A stretch of 28,397 nucleotides of DNA, taken from JALENY01 sp036310185. Lineage in GTDB: Bacteria > Bacillota > Clostridia > Lachnospirales > Lachnospiraceae. The position numbers were made by a program, and so were the translations under genes. Every line of letters starts with the position of its first letter. Within the stretch, counting starts at the first letter, position 1. The stretch covers positions 1-28,397 of the forward strand of contig JAXJSH010000094.1 in the NCBI GenBank assembly GCA_036310185.1. The letters are read 5' to 3'. Below the pieces are notes generated by a model. It was not told the origin of the DNA, made no database searches, and saw only the letters and a program-made list of their open reading frames with translations. This document shows, one piece after another, positions 9,501 through 16,458 of the stretch.

Positions 9501-11098
9501 ACCGTTGTTGAGGTAACAATTTCCTCACGGATCGCATCGATAGGCGGATTGGTTACCTGTGCAAACAGCTGTTTAAAATAGTTGAACAAGGGACGCTGTT
9601 TCTGCTCCAGTACGGAAATCGGTGTATCCACACCCATGGCACCGATGCCTTCGCTGGCTGTTTTTGCCATATTTAAAATAGAAGTACGGTATTCTTCATA
9701 GGAGTATCCGAAAGCTTTCTGCAGTCTTGCCCGTTCCTCATCGCTGTATTCCACTACTTTTTTGTTCGGAATTCTCAGTTCCTTTAAGGTAACCAGATTG
9801 TTGTCCAGCCACTCACCATATGGCTGCTGGGCTGCATAATAATCTTTTAATTCATCATCGGAAATCACTTTTCCCTGCACGGTATCCACCAGAAGCATCT
9901 TGCCCGGATGGAGTCTTTCTTTTTCCACGATCTTAGTCGGGTCAAGATCCAGAACTCCTACTTCTGAAGAAAGAATCACATCACCGTCGTCCATAATATA
10001 ATAACGGGACGGACGCAGGCCGTTACGGTCAAGCACTGCACCCATAATATCGCCATCCGAAAACAGGATTGACGCCGGGCCATCCCACGGCTCCATCATG
10101 GTTGCGTAGTACTGATAAAAGTCTTTTCGCTGCTGAGTCATGGTCTTATTGTTTGCCCACGGCTCCGGAATTGTGATCATTACAGCCAGCGGGAGCGGCA
10201 TACCGTTCATCATCAGGAATTCAAGTGTGTTATCCAGCATTGCGGAGTCAGAACCTTCTGTATTAACAACCGGAAGTACGGTATACAGTTCATCTTTCAA
10301 TGCTCCGTTATCCATGTTTTCTTCACGGGCCAGCATCTTATCCGCATTGCCGCGAATGGTGTTGATCTCACCATTGTGTACCAGCACACGGTTCGGATGT
10401 GCTCTCTGCCAGCTCGGATTTGTATTGGTACTGAATCTGGAATGTACCATGGCAATGGCAGATTCATAATCTTCATCCTGAAGATCCATAAAAAATGTAC
10501 GAAGCTGTCCAACCAGGAACATACCTTTGTATGCGATCGTTCTGCTGGACATGGAAACTACATATGTGTTGTCATTGCTCTGTTCGAAAATGCGGCGCAC
10601 AACATAAAGTTTGCGGTCAAATTCAATTCCTTTTTCCAGATTCTTTGGTTTCTTAATGAAACCCTGTTCAATATATGGCATACATTCCAGCGCGCGCTGT
10701 CCCAGCACGGACGGCATGGTGGGTACTTTTCTCCATCCAAGGAATTCCAGTCCTTCTTTTTTAATAATAATCTCAAGCATTTTTTTCGCCTGATTGCGCT
10801 TCAGTTCATCCTGCGGGAAAAAGAACATACCAATACCGTATTCTCTCTCCTCCCCAAGGGAAATACCAAGTTTTTTACATTCTTTTGCAAAAAACTTATG
10901 AGAAATCTGAAGAAGGATTCCTACACCATCGCCAGTCTCTCCTGTTGCATCTTTTCCGGCTCTGTGCTCCAGATTCTCAACAATCTTAAGTGCATTAGCC
11001 ACTGTCTTATGGGATTTGATACCTTTAATATTCACAACAGCTCCGATACCACAGTTGTCATGTTCCATTGTCGGGCAATACATACCATTATTCTGCAT
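6560..11098 (-). CDS. gltB: Glutamate synthase large subunit (ferredoxin/NADPH-type GltB)
   Basis: 1512 residues, full length for the family. A short propeptide precedes Cys16 (NCGIGAV), the N-terminal nucleophile expected after self-cleavage, which releases ammonia from glutamine. The class II amidotransferase domain (about 16-420) is followed by the central domain (about 450-780) and an FMN-binding TIM barrel (about 830-1240). Cysteines C1114, C1120 and C1125 form the 3Fe-4S site, and glycine-rich GXGXG repeats lie at about 1290-1430. GltB channels ammonia from the first domain to the FMN domain, where 2-oxoglutarate is aminated. It is the first gene of gltBD. The start has only a modest ribosome-binding site (GGGA 7 nt upstream). 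A 14-bp palindrome 65 nt upstream may bind a regulator. Confidence 0.97.
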   Translation of the reverse strand: MQNNGMYCPTMEHDNCGIGAVVNIKGIKSHKTVANALKIVENLEHRAGKDATGETGDGVGILLQISHKFFAKECKKLGISLGEEREYGIGMFFFPQDELKRNQAKKMLEIIIKKEGLEFLGWRKVPTMPSVLGQRALECMPYIEQGFIKKPKNLEKGIEFDRKLYVVRRIFEQSNDNTYVVSMSSRTIAYKGMFLVGQLRTFFMDLQDEDYESAIAMVHSRFSTNTNPSWQRAHPNRVLVHNGEINTIRGNADKMLAREENMDNGALKDELYTVLPVVNTEGSDSAMLDNTLEFLMMNGMPLPLAVMITIPEPWANNKTMTQQRKDFYQYYATMMEPWDGPASILFSDGDIMGAVLDRNGLRPSRYYIMDDGDVILSSEVGVLDLDPTKIVEKERLHPGKMLLVDTVQGKVISDDELKDYYAAQQPYGEWLDNNLVTLKELRIPNKKVVEYSDEERARLQKAFGYSYEEYRTSILNMAKTASEGIGAMGVDTPISVLEQKQRPLFNYFKQLFAQVTNPPIDAIREEIVTSTTVYVGKDGNLLEQKPENCHVLKINNPILTNTDILKIKNMKVDGFKVAEVSMLYYKNTSLQKAIDHLFIAVDKAYRDGANILILSDRGVNENHVAIPSLLAVSAVHQHLVRTKKRTSLALILESGEPREVHHFATLLGYGACAINPYLAQDTIHELIDNGLLEKDYYAAVEDYNAAVLHGIVKIASKMGISTIQSYQGAQIFEAIGIDNSVIDKYFTGTVSRVGGITLEDIERESDELHTRAFDPLGLETDLTLDSVGNHKMRSGAQEHLYNPETIHLLQQSTWTGSYELFKKYTEAVNREENTGTLRRLLDFKYPKKGIPIEQVESVESIVQRFKTGAMSYGSISKEAHETLAIAMNTIHGKSNSGEGGEDLERLTIGPDGLNRCSAIKQVASGRFGVTSRYLVSAQEIQIKMAQGAKPGEGGHLPGGKVYPWIAKTRHSTPGVGLISPPPHHDIYSIEDLAQLIYDLKNANKDARISVKLVSEAGVGTVAAGVAKAGAQVILISGYDGGTGAAPRSSIHNAGLPWELGLAETHQTLIKNGLRNKVRIETDGKLMSGKDVAIAAMLGAEEFGFATAPLVTMGCVMMRVCNLDTCPVGVATQNPELRKRFRGKPEYVINFMHFIAQELREYMAKLGIATVDELVGRSDLLYQKDPAQYAGLKAAKVRLDNILDNPFAKKGAKVTFDPKQVYDFKLEETIDEKVLLKQFKSAMETGQKKSVEVDVTNINRTLGTLLGAEITRRFGEDLPEDTYRVMCHGAGGQSFGAFIPKGLTLELEGDSNDYFGKGLSGGKLIVYPPKGVKFKQDENIIIGNVALYGATSGSAYINGVAGERFCVRNSGAVAVVEGVGDHGCEYMTGGRAVILGQIGKNFAAGMSGGVAYVLDENNDLYTKINKQMVSISKITSKYDVQELKEMIEAHVNYTNSVKGKEILDNFKDYLPKFKKIIPHEYNKMLMTVMQMEEQGLSSRQAQIEAFYELTREG

Positions 11099-11133
11099 GT
11101 GACATTCCCATCCTTTCTCACTGGTTTTTGTAA

Positions 11134-11176
11134 AATATATATCTCTTACCCTATCTCAAAACAGAAAACGTTTTCT
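11134..11176 (-). promoter_or_regulatory. Putative gltB operator (cre-like palindrome) with weak -10 candidate
   Basis: AGAAAACGTTTTCT at 11163-11176 is a perfect 14-bp palindrome. It matches 12 of 14 positions of the CcpA/LacI-type consensus TGWAANCGNTNWCA, differing only at the two end bases. A possible -10 (TATATT, minus strand, 11134-11139) lies downstream of it, with no convincing -35, which would suit an activator site or an operator. Assignment to gltB rests on position alone. Confidence 0.45.
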
Positions 11177-11388
11177 ATTGTCTAATAATTAGTTTTTTCA
11201 AAAACTTTGTAATTATTTTCTGACAATTAGTGCATTTGATTTTTTTCTTAAAATCATTTTCCTTTTGTTTTCAACAAAAAGAGGGACTCCCAAAAGTATC
11301 CGGAAAACAATTCCATCACAAAAAACATGAAACTGTCTTCGTTCCTCTTTCAGAAATCCCCATTGATTTCAAATTGTATATGCAATTT
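11177..11388. other. AT-rich intergenic stretch between the HAD-CPBP gene and gltB
   Basis: No gene found. A loose inverted repeat, AAAGAGGGAC (11278-11287) against GTTCCTCTTT (11341-11350), with a 53-nt loop runs into TTTTT on the minus strand and could be an imperfect terminator for the HAD-CPBP gene. Its stem has an A-C mismatch on that strand and the loop is long, so I give it little weight. Confidence 0.35.
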
Positions 11389-12891
11389 TTATCGTTTTTC
11401 TATCTTTGATTTGAAGATTATAACACCAAAAATTGCAGTTGTCACTACCTGAATTAAAAAAAATACGAAAATCCCTGTAAAACTTTCCGGTTCAAGCACA
11501 ATTCCGGCCATATTTCCTATGGTTGAAAAGATATTTGCAGCCATATGTGCCAGTATCGGTGCCCAGATTGTCTTATATCGTTCATAAAGCAGTGCCAGCA
11601 AAATGCCAAGTATTCCCGCATAGATTGCCTGAATCACATTTCCGTGATAAATGCCAAAAGCTGCAGCGGATAAAATTACTGCCGCAGGTACGGAAAAATA
11701 ATCCCGCATTCTTCGGTAAACCAGTCCGCGGAACACCACTTCTTCCGCCATAGGAGCCAGGATACCAACACTCAGTATATTTATGGCAGCCATATCCGGA
11801 TTGAATAAATATTCTGTCAATTTCGCATAACTGTCAAAAGTCTCCTGAAGATTTAATATGGATATTATCTGATTCAAACAGCAGGATGCTCCAATGGCAA
11901 AAACGGCCACACACACCATCTGAAAAATTCCGAATTTCCCGGGTATCATCATCCGTTTCTGCATGCCCGGACTCTTCCGCTTCCATTCATCTCTGCGATA
12001 CAGCCACCCCACCACCGGAAGGGTAACCAGAGACGTCACGATCGTAATCAGATTGTTCTGTTCCAAAATCAGCTCCATAATCTGGACCGCATCTGTATTT
12101 CCATGCACCGCCATCTGAATAGCTATGACCACCAGTGACCAAATAGAACTGATCAGCAGCATAATTCCATAATGAATTCCGATCGGATACAGGCAGCGCC
12201 AGATTTTGACCGGTATAGTCTCCTTTTTCCTGCTTGAGATCTGATTCAGCATACATTCCGCAATACCAGCAACTTCCGCCGCAATAAAAGCCGGCTTTGC
12301 CTCCTGGATTTCCGCCAGATCTCCATATCCGTATGTAACGCCGATGCAGTCAAGTCCCAGATTGCGGGCCCCAATCACATCAAACTTCCGGTCGCCCACC
12401 ATAACGATTTCGTTTTTCCGTTTTTCCACGCCAAGACGGCGGAGCGCCTCTTCAATTACTTCTGCTTTGTCGGTTCTCTTTCCGTCCAGTTCGCTACCCA
12501 CGATGGCACTGAAAAAAGAATCAATCTTAAAATGTTCCAATATCTGTTTCACATACACTTCCGGTTTGGAAGATGCCACACCCATACGGATTCCGTTTTT
12601 CTGAAAAAGCTCCAGCATTTTGCGGACACCGGGATAAAGACTGTTTTCATAAATGCCTGTAACCGTGTAGCGTTCCCGATAATATTTCACCGCCAGATTT
12701 CCCTGTTCTTCATCCAGGCCAGCATAAGCCATGAACTGTTCTTTCAGGGGCGGACCTACAAAACAGCGCAGTTTTTCCAGATCCGGTTCCGGTTTCCCAA
12801 GTTTATCCAATGCATACTGTACCGATTTCATGATTCCCTCACCGGAATCCGTCAATGTTCCATCCAAGTCAAATAAAACTGTATTCCACAT
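11389..12891 (-). CDS. HAD-family phosphatase fused to a CPBP intramembrane protease
   Basis: 500 residues in one uninterrupted frame with two recognisable parts. Residues 1-215 are a PGP/PpaX-like HAD phosphatase: DLDGT (8-12) with nucleophile D8 and acid D10, a motif II serine in VASSK (105-109), K142, and GDRKFD (166-171). After a short basic linker, residues 235-495 are multi-pass membrane sequence with the CPBP (Rce1/Abi-like) signature: EEVVFR (383-388), H416 in GIYHG, and H449/N453. The phosphatase should face the cytoplasm. The ATG has AGAGG 5 nt upstream and lies 12 nt after the amidase stop, so the two are probably one unit. The substrates of both parts are unknown. The fusion is the notable feature; each half looks catalytically intact. 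Confidence 0.88.
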   Translation of the reverse strand: MWNTVLFDLDGTLTDSGEGIMKSVQYALDKLGKPEPDLEKLRCFVGPPLKEQFMAYAGLDEEQGNLAVKYYRERYTVTGIYENSLYPGVRKMLELFQKNGIRMGVASSKPEVYVKQILEHFKIDSFFSAIVGSELDGKRTDKAEVIEEALRRLGVEKRKNEIVMVGDRKFDVIGARNLGLDCIGVTYGYGDLAEIQEAKPAFIAAEVAGIAECMLNQISSRKKETIPVKIWRCLYPIGIHYGIMLLISSIWSLVVIAIQMAVHGNTDAVQIMELILEQNNLITIVTSLVTLPVVGWLYRRDEWKRKSPGMQKRMMIPGKFGIFQMVCVAVFAIGASCCLNQIISILNLQETFDSYAKLTEYLFNPDMAAINILSVGILAPMAEEVVFRGLVYRRMRDYFSVPAAVILSAAAFGIYHGNVIQAIYAGILGILLALLYERYKTIWAPILAHMAANIFSTIGNMAGIVLEPESFTGIFVFFLIQVVTTAIFGVIIFKSKIEKR

Positions 12892-12903
12892 AATAACCTC
12901 TTA

Positions 12904-13935
12904 CTATAATCCAAAATAAGCATCTATTCCGTTTGCCATACCCTGTGCCATTTTATTCTGATATTCTTCCCCAGCCATCCGCAGGTCTTCTTCTGTATTC
13001 GTCATAAATCCCATTTCAACGATTGTGACCGGGATTGTACTCCAGTTGATTCCGCTCATGTTATTATAATACTGAACGCCCATATTATTTGCTCCGGTTG
13101 CTGCACAAAACTGATCCACCATCACCTGTGAAAGTGTCTGACTGGCAGATATCAGATCCTGGCTCATGAAGGGATTGTCCGATTTCGGAGCCATCGTGAG
13201 CGCCCCCTGTACCGAAGTATTATCCAATCCATTTGCATGTATGCGCACCAGAATATCAGAACCGGAGTTTGCTGCCATTTGCGCCCGCTCCGAATTGCTG
13301 ATATTTACGTCATGTGTCTCCCGAATCATAAACACTTCATATCCGCGGCTCAATAATTCATCTTTCAGTTTCAGCGCCACAGTCAGATTCAATTCATATT
13401 CATCCAGACCGGATGCTGCACCGTGGGTTCCGGATGTAACTTTTGCTTTTGTTTCACTGGCACCGGGACCAATTGGTTCCTGTTCACTGTTGCCCTGTCC
13501 CTGATGGCCTGCATCAATGGCAATTTTGTAGCCGTTTGAAGCAGCCGGCAAAACAGTGGATTCATCCTGGTTTTCTTCCGGAACAATTCCCTGTTCTGAC
13601 TCAGATCCAGTTACATCTGCAAGTCCAATATCCGCGCCTGCGTCTTTGACCATTTCATCCTGCTCACGGGCTTCCTGCGCCGCAGCTTCCGCTTTTTCCT
13701 GTTCCAGACGTTCCAGTTCTTTTTGCGCCTCTTCCTCTTTTAATCTGGCTTCTTCCTCCTGCTGCGCCTGCTTTTCTGCCAAAAGTCTCTCTTCTTCCTG
13801 TTTGGCCAGTTCCTGTTCTGCCCGCTGCTTCTGTACTGCCCTTCCTCCAAAATAGATACCACAGCCAAGAATTGCCCCTATTATCAGAGCAGCAGCTATA
13901 ATCATCCAGAATAGTTTCTTATCTGACAATTTCAT
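12904..13935 (-). CDS. Membrane-anchored N-acetylmuramoyl-L-alanine amidase (Amidase_3)
   Basis: 343 residues. Start chosen at ATG 13935, with GGAGG 7 nt upstream; an in-frame codon at 14022 would add a Cys-rich leader with no ribosome-binding site. A single N-terminal membrane helix (about 8-30) is followed by a charged Glu/Gln/Ala/Lys coiled coil (about 35-98), an acidic spacer, and a C-terminal zinc amidase domain (about 135-343). Zinc ligands H144 (DAGHQG), E179 and H233 (RIHANG), and catalytic E307 (VEMGF), are visible. It should cut the amide bond between MurNAc and the stem peptide from outside the membrane. The coiled coil could position or regulate it, as in division-linked hydrolases. 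It is followed closely by the HAD-CPBP gene. Confidence 0.9.
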   Translation of the reverse strand: MKLSDKKLFWMIIAAALIIGAILGCGIYFGGRAVQKQRAEQELAKQEEERLLAEKQAQQEEEARLKEEEAQKELERLEQEKAEAAAQEAREQDEMVKDAGADIGLADVTGSESEQGIVPEENQDESTVLPAASNGYKIAIDAGHQGQGNSEQEPIGPGASETKAKVTSGTHGAASGLDEYELNLTVALKLKDELLSRGYEVFMIRETHDVNISNSERAQMAANSGSDILVRIHANGLDNTSVQGALTMAPKSDNPFMSQDLISASQTLSQVMVDQFCAATGANNMGVQYYNNMSGINWSTIPVTIVEMGFMTNTEEDLRMAGEEYQNKMAQGMANGIDAYFGL

Positions 13936-14001
13936 ACTCTGACCTCCGCTAAAATTCAATTTTTCCTTTTCATCACAATATGAATGGAAATCACAGTATT
14001 C

Positions 14002-14010
14002 ATTGTAACA
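14002..14010 (-). promoter_or_regulatory. Possible extended -10 promoter for the amidase
   Basis: TGTTACAAT on the minus strand is an extended -10 element (TGn plus TACAAT) with no good -35. It lies in the 148-nt gap between the kinase and amidase genes and would give a leader of about 60 nt. Read-through from the Rpn-kinase genes remains possible, since I see no terminator in the gap. Confidence 0.45.
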
Positions 14011-14083
14011 AATAAAAAACATAAAGACCAGTCATTTACAGCAATTCACAGAGAAATCGTATGCTAAAATCAGAATATCCTTC

Positions 14084-15103
14084 CTAAAAGTCAAAATTAT
14101 GTGTAATATAATATACCTTATTATCTTCGTCCCTGACTTGGATCTGTACTTCATTTTCTCCTGTTTCAAAACAGTTGAACGATATATGAATTCCTTTTTC
14201 TGAACATCGATACGCAGCCTCCTGCCCATTTACAGAAACGGATTGAATCTCCATCTTTTTTTCTCCGGTCAGACTGATAAACAGAGCATTTTGAAATCCT
14301 GTTATGCCTTCCCTGACTATCTCGCCAATTCCAAGCAGCAGAACTGCCATTAACAAGAGCATCAGTATCTTTCGTTCTTTTTTGCTTTTTTCCCATTTTG
14401 CCTGAAGCTTTAAAAGTTTCCGCTTCACTTTTGCGGCACTTTGAAATCTCTGCTTTGGATTCTCCCGAAGACATTTTCTCAATACCAGTTCCAGTTCCGG
14501 AACTTTCTGACTCTTCAAAAACCATCTGAGGCAGGCACCCAGATTATAAATATCTGATTGTACCGATGCTTTGCCCTTATATTGCTCCGGTGCTGCAAAC
14601 CCTCTGGTCCCAAAAGAATCCATTTTTTCATCACTCTGCTCCCTTGCAATGCCAAAATCCACCAGTTTTACACTGCCGTCCGGTGTCAGAATCAGGTTAC
14701 CCGGTTTCAGATCCCGATATATGATCGGCGGTTTTCGATTGTGAAGATACTCCAGAATATCACAGATCTGTATTCCCCAGTCTACGACCTTCTCTTTTCC
14801 CGGCACATTCTTTCTGCATTCCTCATACAGTGTTTTTCCTTCAATATAATCCATGACAAGATAATAATATGTATCATCTTCCATCTGGCCGGTAATGCGC
14901 GGCAGCCCATGATGATCTAAGTTCCGCATGATCAGCGCTTCTTCCAGCCGTTTTCCATTTTCTTTTGGAATTGCTTTTACAGCCCACAATTTTTCCAGGA
15001 TCGGATCTTCAGCAAGGTAAACAATGCTGCTGCCTCCCCTGCCAAGTTCTGCAATTACTCTATATTTTCCAATCCAGATTTCCGCCGTTTCTGACTTCTG
15101 CAT
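14084..15103 (-). CDS. Hanks-type Ser/Thr protein kinase with C-terminal membrane anchor
   Basis: 339 residues. The kinase domain (about 12-235) shows the glycine loop GRGGSS (21-26), ATP-binding K43, catalytic loop YRDLKPGN with D131 (Tyr replacing the usual His of HRD), DFG (149-151) and APE (171-173). A basic juxtamembrane region precedes a single membrane helix (about 246-262). About 75 outer residues follow, with a beta-rich, Ig-like look (GENEVQIQVRDEDNK). There are no PASTA repeats, unlike PrkC. The start codon shares its A with the stop of the Rpn gene (TAATG), so translation is coupled. Target proteins are unknown; the neighbouring wall amidase is a plausible but unproven one. Confidence 0.9.
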   Translation of the reverse strand: MQKSETAEIWIGKYRVIAELGRGGSSIVYLAEDPILEKLWAVKAIPKENGKRLEEALIMRNLDHHGLPRITGQMEDDTYYYLVMDYIEGKTLYEECRKNVPGKEKVVDWGIQICDILEYLHNRKPPIIYRDLKPGNLILTPDGSVKLVDFGIAREQSDEKMDSFGTRGFAAPEQYKGKASVQSDIYNLGACLRWFLKSQKVPELELVLRKCLRENPKQRFQSAAKVKRKLLKLQAKWEKSKKERKILMLLLMAVLLLGIGEIVREGITGFQNALFISLTGEKKMEIQSVSVNGQEAAYRCSEKGIHISFNCFETGENEVQIQVRDEDNKVYYITHNFDF

Positions 15104-16053
15104 TATATCTCATATTCTTCCAGCAATTTTTCCCGATATTCCTCATCTTCGATTGCTCTTTTTAAATCTTCCATGCGGCAATCTGACAGCAGGCAGCGCG
15201 TAAGTCTGCCAAACTGCTCGGCTCCTTCTTTTCTTCCTTCTTTTCTTCCATCTTCAACCATCTCTTCAAACGCAGGAATCATATTCAACGTACCTCCTTC
15301 ATTTTTATTCTTCTTTTCCTCAATTATCGTTAAAATTCTTTTTGTATGACTGTAGTTTCCTATTACTCTTGCCAGATCCGTTGCCACCTTCGAAAATTCT
15401 TCCATATTATCTTCTATGAACGCAGCTAATTTTTCTTTGTCCCTGCGATACTTAAGAATCCCGAATAATAATTTCAAATCAGAGTGATATATGTCCAGAT
15501 TTTCTATTTTATTTACTTCCAGCAAATGCAGCTGATAATCAGCAAACATTGATTTCCATTTTTCCGGAATATGACTCCAGTCCAACAGCTCATGCAGTGT
15601 TCTGGCACCGTTCCACTCACTGTCACCATAATATATCACAAGAATAATCACTGGTCTGAGCCTGTCTTCAATCGAAAATCGACTTATATGCTCATCCGCC
15701 TTTAAATCCTGTTCCCGTTCATGTAATCTCATGATTTCATGCCGCTGTTCCTCATATTGTCCAGTCATATATTCCAAAGAGCGAAGTACCATAGCCGGAT
15801 CAATATAATTTTGCTGTTCCAGCCCTAATATAAAACAATCAGCCCCTCGTACAATGTTATACACCGCATCATGTTCCCGTTTCACAATTTGTGAAGTTTC
15901 TTTCCCCATTTTAAAAAAGAAACTGTCCCCATCTGTTATCACCACATCTTCCGCTTTGATAACCTTCTCTCCATGAAAAAAATGCCCGTTCAATATATCG
16001 GCTACACGTTCAGCGTCTTTTAAATAATGTTTTTGTGTTACGTCTTTCTTCAT
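15103..16053 (-). CDS. Rpn-family recombination-promoting nuclease / PD-(D/E)XK putative transposase
   Basis: 316 residues resembling the Rpn/TIGR01784 family common in Lachnospiraceae, a PD-(D/E)XK nuclease fold. The catalytic-like residues D62 (KREHDAVY) and E79 with Q81 (LGLEQQ) are in place. The family motif RPVIILVIYYG lies at 133-143, TLHELLDW at 152-159, and the C-terminal tail has the typical GRKEGRKEG stretch. These proteins have been linked to RecA-independent DNA transfer and to defence; no terminal inverted repeats or target-site duplication are visible here, so I do not call an insertion sequence. The ATG has AAAGGA just upstream and a consensus promoter at 16102-16130. The stop overlaps the start of the kinase gene. 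Confidence 0.85.
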   Translation of the reverse strand: MKKDVTQKHYLKDAERVADILNGHFFHGEKVIKAEDVVITDGDSFFFKMGKETSQIVKREHDAVYNIVRGADCFILGLEQQNYIDPAMVLRSLEYMTGQYEEQRHEIMRLHEREQDLKADEHISRFSIEDRLRPVIILVIYYGDSEWNGARTLHELLDWSHIPEKWKSMFADYQLHLLEVNKIENLDIYHSDLKLLFGILKYRRDKEKLAAFIEDNMEEFSKVATDLARVIGNYSHTKRILTIIEEKKNKNEGGTLNMIPAFEEMVEDGRKEGRKEGAEQFGRLTRCLLSDCRMEDLKRAIEDEEYREKLLEEYEI

Positions 16054-16101
16054 TTTTTCCTTTCCAGCAGACGCAACTTATTATTTTGCATTTATACATT
16101 T

Positions 16102-16130
16102 ATTATATTCATTACTTATTGATAATGCAA
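16102..16130 (-). promoter_or_regulatory. Sigma-A promoter for the Rpn-kinase genes
   Basis: On the minus strand, TTGCAT (16125-16130) and a perfect TATAAT (16102-16107) are separated by 17 nt. The predicted leader is about 40 nt before the ATG at 16053. Confidence 0.75.
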
Positions 16131-16398
16131 GATTATAGAGAAAACTTTCCCAATTCAAAAATACAGATTTTTGCAGACTTTCTCTACAGCAGGTACGTCA
16201 GCTTATTCAATTTTTTATTCAATTTTTGACTTGGAAATTCGGCAGATTCGCCAGATATGAAATAGAATTTCCTGATATTTGTGCTGTTATAGTATCATAA
16301 ATAAAAACTGATTTCAAGACCTTTTTATTTCATTTCAGATTTACAATTTCGACCTTTCACGCCTATATTAAAAAACCTTAATTAAACCGAAACAATTT
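16131..16398. other. AT-rich gene-free stretch between argS and the Rpn promoter
   Basis: No gene or RNA found. It contains a perfect 12-nt tandem duplication, TATTCAATTTTT, at 16204-16215 and 16216-16227. Together with the Rpn leader this makes a 405-bp non-coding gap. Confidence 0.5.
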
Positions 16399-16443
16399 AA
16401 AAGGGAATAAAATCCGCAGATTACGCGAACTCCATTCCCTTTT
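16399..16443. terminator. argS terminator (symmetrical stem)
   Basis: AAAAGGGAAT (16399-16408) pairs with ATTCCCTTTT (16434-16443), with a GC-richer inner loop. The minus-strand 3' arm ends in TTTT about 15-50 nt past the argS stop; the plus strand also ends in a T run, but no plus-strand gene precedes it. Confidence 0.7.
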
Positions 16444-16458
16444 TGTTTCTGAATATAT

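Noticed and set aside
11278..11350. Terminator after the HAD-CPBP gene
   Set aside because: The stem has an A-C mismatch on the relevant strand and a 53-nt loop; listed only as a feature of the intergenic stretch.
15103..16053. Rpn gene as part of an insertion sequence
   Set aside because: No terminal inverted repeats or target duplication around it, and it is translationally joined to a kinase gene.
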